Origin: Alphaproteobacteria bacterium
Lineage (GTDB): Bacteria; Pseudomonadota; Alphaproteobacteria; Rhizobiales; Aestuariivirgaceae
Length of the DNA: 27,733 nucleotides
Direction: 5' to 3'
Assembly (NCBI GenBank): GCA_024279045.1
Contig: JAJRRZ010000052.1
Span: forward strand, 1 to 27,733
Below are positions 25,496 through 27,733 of the stretch, in pieces; the first letter of the stretch is position 1; each line of letters starts with the position of its first letter. The notes beneath the pieces are model-generated. The model saw only the letters and a list, made by a program, of their open reading frames with translations. It searched no databases and was not told the origin of the DNA. Made by a program: the position numbers and the translations under genes.

Positions 25496-25786
25496 CGAAA
25501 CGGCCTTTCCTCACAGCTCAAGGTTGTTCGCAATGCACCGCACCGTCATCCGGCTGCGGCGCCGACAGCTTGCCATCCCTCCGGCGCGAAGCCTCCCGCC
25601 GGCCCGGGAAAGGCCGAAACGCGGACTTGGAAGCAGCGGGCCTGTCCAGCCCCTGCCCCACGGCAGAGCGAAGACTCTCCGGCAGTGCGGCAGCCACCCG
25701 CAACGAGCACCTGCCTGATGCCTGCGCGCACGAGACGCACAGCCACCCTGCCATCAGCCCCCGACCGGAGCGGATGCACGCGCAGG

Positions 25787-25815
25787 CTCATAAGCCAATA
25801 TCACCCTTCATGCAA
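25787..25815 (-). promoter_or_regulatory. Candidate rpsF operon promoter with a long leader
   Basis: On the minus strand TTGCAT (25815-25810) and TATGAG (25792-25787) are 17 nt apart. Transcription from about 25780 would give a leader of roughly 285 nt before rpsF. Known rpsF leaders in bacteria bind the S6:S18 dimer, but I could not identify that motif by eye. The two open frames visible across the leader (25518-25791) do not look coding. Confidence 0.4.
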
Positions 25816-25900
25816 GTTTTTTCCCGCCACACCCCCTGCATGACGCGGCGACTGACAGCAGCACTCGCACAAGCATGGCGGCCATGCATCATCTGCCCTA

Positions 25901-25929
25901 TTGACCAGACCGTCCCCCACCCCTATTTT
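25901..25929 (+). promoter_or_regulatory. tRNA-Lys promoter
   Basis: TTGACC (25901-25906) and TATTTT (25924-25929) are separated by 17 nt. Transcription would start near 25936, just before the tRNA at 25950. A perfect palindrome, GCATGGC-G-GCCATGC, lies upstream at 25873-25887. Confidence 0.65.
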
Positions 25930-25949
25930 CCCGCCACATCCATGCAAGC

Positions 25950-26025
25950 GGGCCCGTAGCTCAGTTGGTAGAGCAACTGACTTTTAATCAGTTGGTCGGA
26001 GGTTCGAGTCCTCCCGGGCTCACCA
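25950..26025 (+). tRNA. tRNA-Lys (anticodon UUU)
   Basis: 76 nt including an encoded CCA (26023-26025). Acceptor arms GGGCCCG and CGGGCTC pair with one G-U. D-arm sequence GCTCAGTTGGTAGAGC, anticodon stem ACTGA/TCAGT with loop CTTTTAA and anticodon TTT at 25983-25985, and T-arm GGAGGTTCGAGTCCTCC are all canonical. A24-like order of conserved bases (TTCGAGTC) confirms it. Phage lysis genes begin 98 nt downstream, so this tRNA is a plausible integration site. Confidence 0.98.
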
Positions 26026-26071
26026 ATGATTTCAATTGGTTATGCGCAATAACTAAAGGAACTACACAAGA

Positions 26072-26105
26072 ACATCCGACTTTAAAAAAGTCGGACATCC
26101 GACTT
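26072..26105. repeat. Hairpin with direct repeats between tRNA-Lys and the phage lysis genes
   Basis: ACATCCGACTT occurs twice (26072-26082 and 26095-26105). CCGACTTT (26076-26083) is also exactly complementary to AAAGTCGG (26087-26094), making a hairpin with a 3-nt loop. It may terminate the minus-strand lysis operon (stop at 26124) or mark an attachment-site or recombination region. There is no U tract outside the stem. Confidence 0.5.
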
Positions 26106-26123
26106 CTGTTCACAATCCGTTGC

Positions 26124-26477
26124 TCAGCGCCACAGGCGGCGGTCAAGAATGGACAGCCCGAAAATGCTGGCCATCGCCGCCCAGAAATAGGGCTGGAACC
26201 ATTTCGGCAGCTCCAGCGGTGTCAGCCAGTCCATCGGAAACGTGCTGTCGATCATGATGGCTGCGAAATACAATGCCGCGCTCAGCTCCGCGGCGAACAG
26301 CGGCAGGCGGCCAAGCATGTGCCCCAGCTTCACCCGCCGCACAGCCTCATCCGCCGCAATCGCCGCCCGCTCCACGCCGGCGCGCAGCTTGTCCTTGTCT
26401 GTCTGCGCTTCTATGTAGCCTTCTCCAAGGCGCACAATTGGCGCGGCCAGCATGTTTACAAGCCAGCGGATCATCAT
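26124..26477 (-). CDS. Holin-like membrane protein (3TM GTA-holin type)
   Basis: 117-residue small membrane protein, last gene of the lysis cassette. It has an N-terminal hydrophobic/amphipathic stretch (IRWLVNMLAAPIVRL), a charged middle with EAQTDKDKLRAGVERAAIAADEAVRRV, then two helices (LFAAELSAALYFAAIMID and FWAAMASIFGLSIL). The layout resembles PF11351, the three-helix holin of gene transfer agents and prophages, which would open the inner membrane to release endolysin. Its start ATGATG overlaps the stop of the gene before it (TGA at 26476-26474), a sign of translational coupling. ATG 26474 is an equally good start. Confidence 0.7.
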   Translation of the reverse strand: MMIRWLVNMLAAPIVRLGEGYIEAQTDKDKLRAGVERAAIAADEAVRRVKLGHMLGRLPLFAAELSAALYFAAIMIDSTFPMDWLTPLELPKWFQPYFWAAMASIFGLSILDRRLWR

Positions 26478-26764
26478 TTCCGCTCCAGCAGCATGTCCAG
26501 CTTGCGATCGATGCGCTCCAGTCGTGCGTAAAGCGCCTGCAGGCGCTCATCGGCACGCGCCTGTCTGTCCTCCTGCGCCCTCAGCCTGGTGGCAATGACC
26601 TCGAAGCTGGCCCAATCACGCTCCAGCACGCCCACCCGTGCAGACAGCGACGCCGCCCACCATACAACACTGACCGTCTGCGCCATGATGGCGATGATCA
26701 GCGCCACCGGCACACGTTTGTCCAGATGCCAGCGCACAGCCGCTGGATCCTGCTGCTCATTCAT
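26474..26764 (-). CDS. Small membrane / coiled-coil phage protein
   Basis: 96-residue protein with one membrane helix at about residues 17-39 (RVPVALIIAIMAQTVSVVWWAASL) and a C-terminal helix rich in Arg, Glu, Leu and Ala (RLRAQEDRQARADERLQALYARLERIDRKLDMLLERK), predicted coiled coil. This topology is that of inner-membrane spanins and of small proteins commonly found beside phage endolysins. It overlaps the small holin-like gene by 8 nt and the 3TM gene by 4 nt, so all are translated as a unit. Function is inferred from its position and topology only. Confidence 0.65.
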   Translation of the reverse strand: MNEQQDPAAVRWHLDKRVPVALIIAIMAQTVSVVWWAASLSARVGVLERDWASFEVIATRLRAQEDRQARADERLQALYARLERIDRKLDMLLERK

Positions 26765-26996
26765 GGATTGCCTCCCCGCGTGGCAGTGGCTCGCCACCAA
26801 CAGGCCCACGCGTGATAACGCGCAACCAGGCCATCGCCAGTGCGATACCCAGCAGAACCCAGCCTTTCGCAGGCCCATCCGGCACCAGCTGCGCCCAGTT
26901 CGCAGCCTCCAGCACACCGATGCTGGCCACCATCAAGGACGTCAGCAGTGTTCTCCATCCACGTAGCGCCTCCATAGCGCGCCTCAGAACACCCAT
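26757..26996 (-). CDS. Small two-helix holin-like phage protein
   Basis: 79-residue membrane protein with two hydrophobic segments, RTLLTSLMVASIGVLEAANWAQL and KGWVLLGIALAMAWLRVIT, followed by a short basic/acidic tail. This fits a class II-like holin or a phage structural-membrane protein next to an endolysin; I do not recognise a named family with confidence. The start at 26996 has GGAG 10 nt upstream and overlaps the lysozyme stop by 13 nt; ATG 26975 is an alternative with GAGG upstream. Confidence 0.6.
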   Translation of the reverse strand: MGVLRRAMEALRGWRTLLTSLMVASIGVLEAANWAQLVPDGPAKGWVLLGIALAMAWLRVITRGPVGGEPLPRGEAIHE

Positions 26997-27614
26997 TGCG
27001 CCATCTCCAGTATCTGCCCCCACAATGCCGCCGCCAGCGTTGATGCTGACGCCACGAACAAGGCCCACGCCGCCGCCAGCTCCTTGTGCTCGCGCGCTAC
27101 AATCGGCGGCTTTGGCAGACGCACCAACACATTGTCATTCACGGCCACGGGCCGCATGAACAGCCTGCCCTCGGCGCGGCGGCGGCGCACCAAGCCGCGC
27201 AACTGCACCAACCTCCCGTTCTTGCGCGCCTTCGTCCAGCGCATGAGCAGACGCGGAACGTCATCAAGGCGACCTGCCTTCACCGCGCGCAGCACAGAGG
27301 AGCGACGGAAGTTTTCAAGCCCCACGTTGTAAGCGAAGCTGACCAGCGCGCCGAACTGGTTCTCGTTCAGGTGTTGCATCGCCTGCGGGCCGATCTCGCG
27401 CGCCACGCCACGGGCGAACTTCTCCACATCGCGGCGCAGGATCTCTTCCGCCTCACGCCTTGTGATGCGCATGCCAGACTTCACCTTCGGCGGCCCGGCC
27501 ATGGATGTATGGCCATAGCCAATTGTCCACACGCCAGCGCTGTCGCGATAGGCCCGCAACCGCAACCCCTCAAAGCGGCGGATGAGGTCAAGTGGACACT
27601 TCCGGAAACACCAT
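26984..27614 (-). pseudogene. GH24 phage lysozyme, 5' end frameshifted or disrupted
   Basis: GH24 (T4-type) endolysin that would cut peptidoglycan. Reading down from 27589 the frame gives DLIRRFEGLRLRAYRDSAGVWTIGYGHTSM, with the expected catalytic Glu (FEG), Asp (YRDSAG) and Thr (TIGYGHT), then NENQFGALVSFAYNVG and a C-terminal membrane-like helix (AAAWALFVASASTLAAALWG). No ATG, GTG or TTG lies in frame before FEG; the next usable codon in frame is TTG at 27565, after the catalytic Glu. In another frame ATG 27614 reads MVFPEVST and stops exactly where DLIRRFEG begins; removing one T from ACTTGAC (about 27590) would join them. A 1-nt frameshift, an insertion or a sequencing error are all possible. 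Confidence 0.75.
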
Positions 27615-27733
27615 GATTTGGCCGTGCTGGCTGGCAGGGGGAGCTTGATTGGCGGCTTGTGTGGCCTTCAGTCCTGGAGGCGGCTGCTTTTCAAGCCTGG
27701 AAAGCGGGGATTTTGTTTCATTTTTCCTCAAAC
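27588..27733 (-). CDS. 3' end of an unidentified open frame, running off the window
   Basis: An open frame enters from the right edge on the minus strand and ends with TGA at 27590-27588. Its 48 readable residues are Pro/Gln/Ala-rich (LEKQPPPGLKATQAANQAPP) and end GQIMVFPEVST. It could be the end of a mobile-element gene inserted into the lysozyme, or simply the lysozyme's own start region (from ATG 27614) preceded by non-coding DNA. I do not recognise it. A 12-nt palindrome AAGTGGACACTT (27590-27601) lies at the junction. Confidence 0.3.
   Translation of the reverse strand, partial: LRKNETKSPLSRLEKQPPPGLKATQAANQAPPASQHGQIMVFPEVST

Noticed and set aside
25518..25791. Minus-strand open frames in the rpsF leader
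   Set aside because: No ribosome-binding site, no recognisable domain, and composition like GC-rich non-coding sequence.
27590..27733. Definite insertion-sequence end interrupting the lysozyme
   Set aside because: No recognisable transposase or terminal repeat can be confirmed within the 144 nt available; a one-base frameshift explains the break equally well.

Overview
The window looks like chromosomal DNA of a free-living alphaproteobacterium. It is GC-rich, with most genes on the minus strand. The strongest taxonomic hint is the order rpsF-rpsR-DUF2232 membrane protein-rplI, a familiar alphaproteobacterial arrangement. The periplasmic nitrate reductase operon (napDAGHBC), long form aminopeptidase P and SpeD/SpeE pair fit that placement. 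I cannot assign a genus from the sequence alone.

Layout from left to right. Positions 1-1709 hold most of thrS (minus, running off the left edge). Positions 1943-2511 hold a plus-strand ribbon-helix-helix antitoxin / ParE-RelE toxin pair. Positions 2524-4140 hold speE and speD (spermidine synthesis, minus). Positions 4493-10710 hold a complete minus-strand nap operon: NapD chaperone, NapA catalytic subunit, NapG and NapH ferredoxin-type quinol branch, NapB and NapC cytochromes. It is preceded by a good FNR/FixK-type box at 10783-10796. Positions 10857-12800 encode aminopeptidase P. Next comes an AT-richer intergenic region that I read as a plus-strand small RNA (about 13107-13272) full of CCUCC anti-Shine-Dalgarno motifs and ending in a strong terminator.

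Then follow, on the minus strand, a DUF454 membrane protein, prmA (with an unusual in-frame insertion), a tandem spore-coat-U secreted protein and parC. A 106-nt near-perfect inverted-repeat element sits between parC and a plus-strand lipoprotein gene. A small ribbon-helix-helix protein, guaA (minus) and a MITE-like palindrome flanked by TA dinucleotides follow. After these come a membrane-anchored peptidoglycan-binding protein and an HNH nuclease gene broken by a frameshift in a run of seven C residues. The ribosomal operon rpsF-rpsR-DUF2232-rplI (minus) closes this part.

At the right end a tRNA-Lys(UUU) gene is followed by a compact, overlapping minus-strand phage lysis cassette: GH24 lysozyme, small holin-like protein, membrane/coiled-coil protein, 3TM holin-like protein. 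This suggests a prophage or gene-transfer-agent remnant next to a tRNA gene. The lysozyme reading frame has no start codon in frame before its catalytic Glu, so it is frameshifted or 5'-disrupted near 27590.

Functionally, the largest unit is the anaerobic/microaerobic nitrate-reducing nap operon. The surrounding genes are housekeeping (translation, GMP and polyamine synthesis, topoisomerase IV), interspersed with small accessory units (toxin-antitoxin, palindromic elements, phage lysis genes). I saw no CRISPR array and no large novel multi-gene defence system. The least explained items are the CCUCC-rich small RNA, the palindromic elements (one apparently inside prmA) and the disrupted phage and HNH genes.
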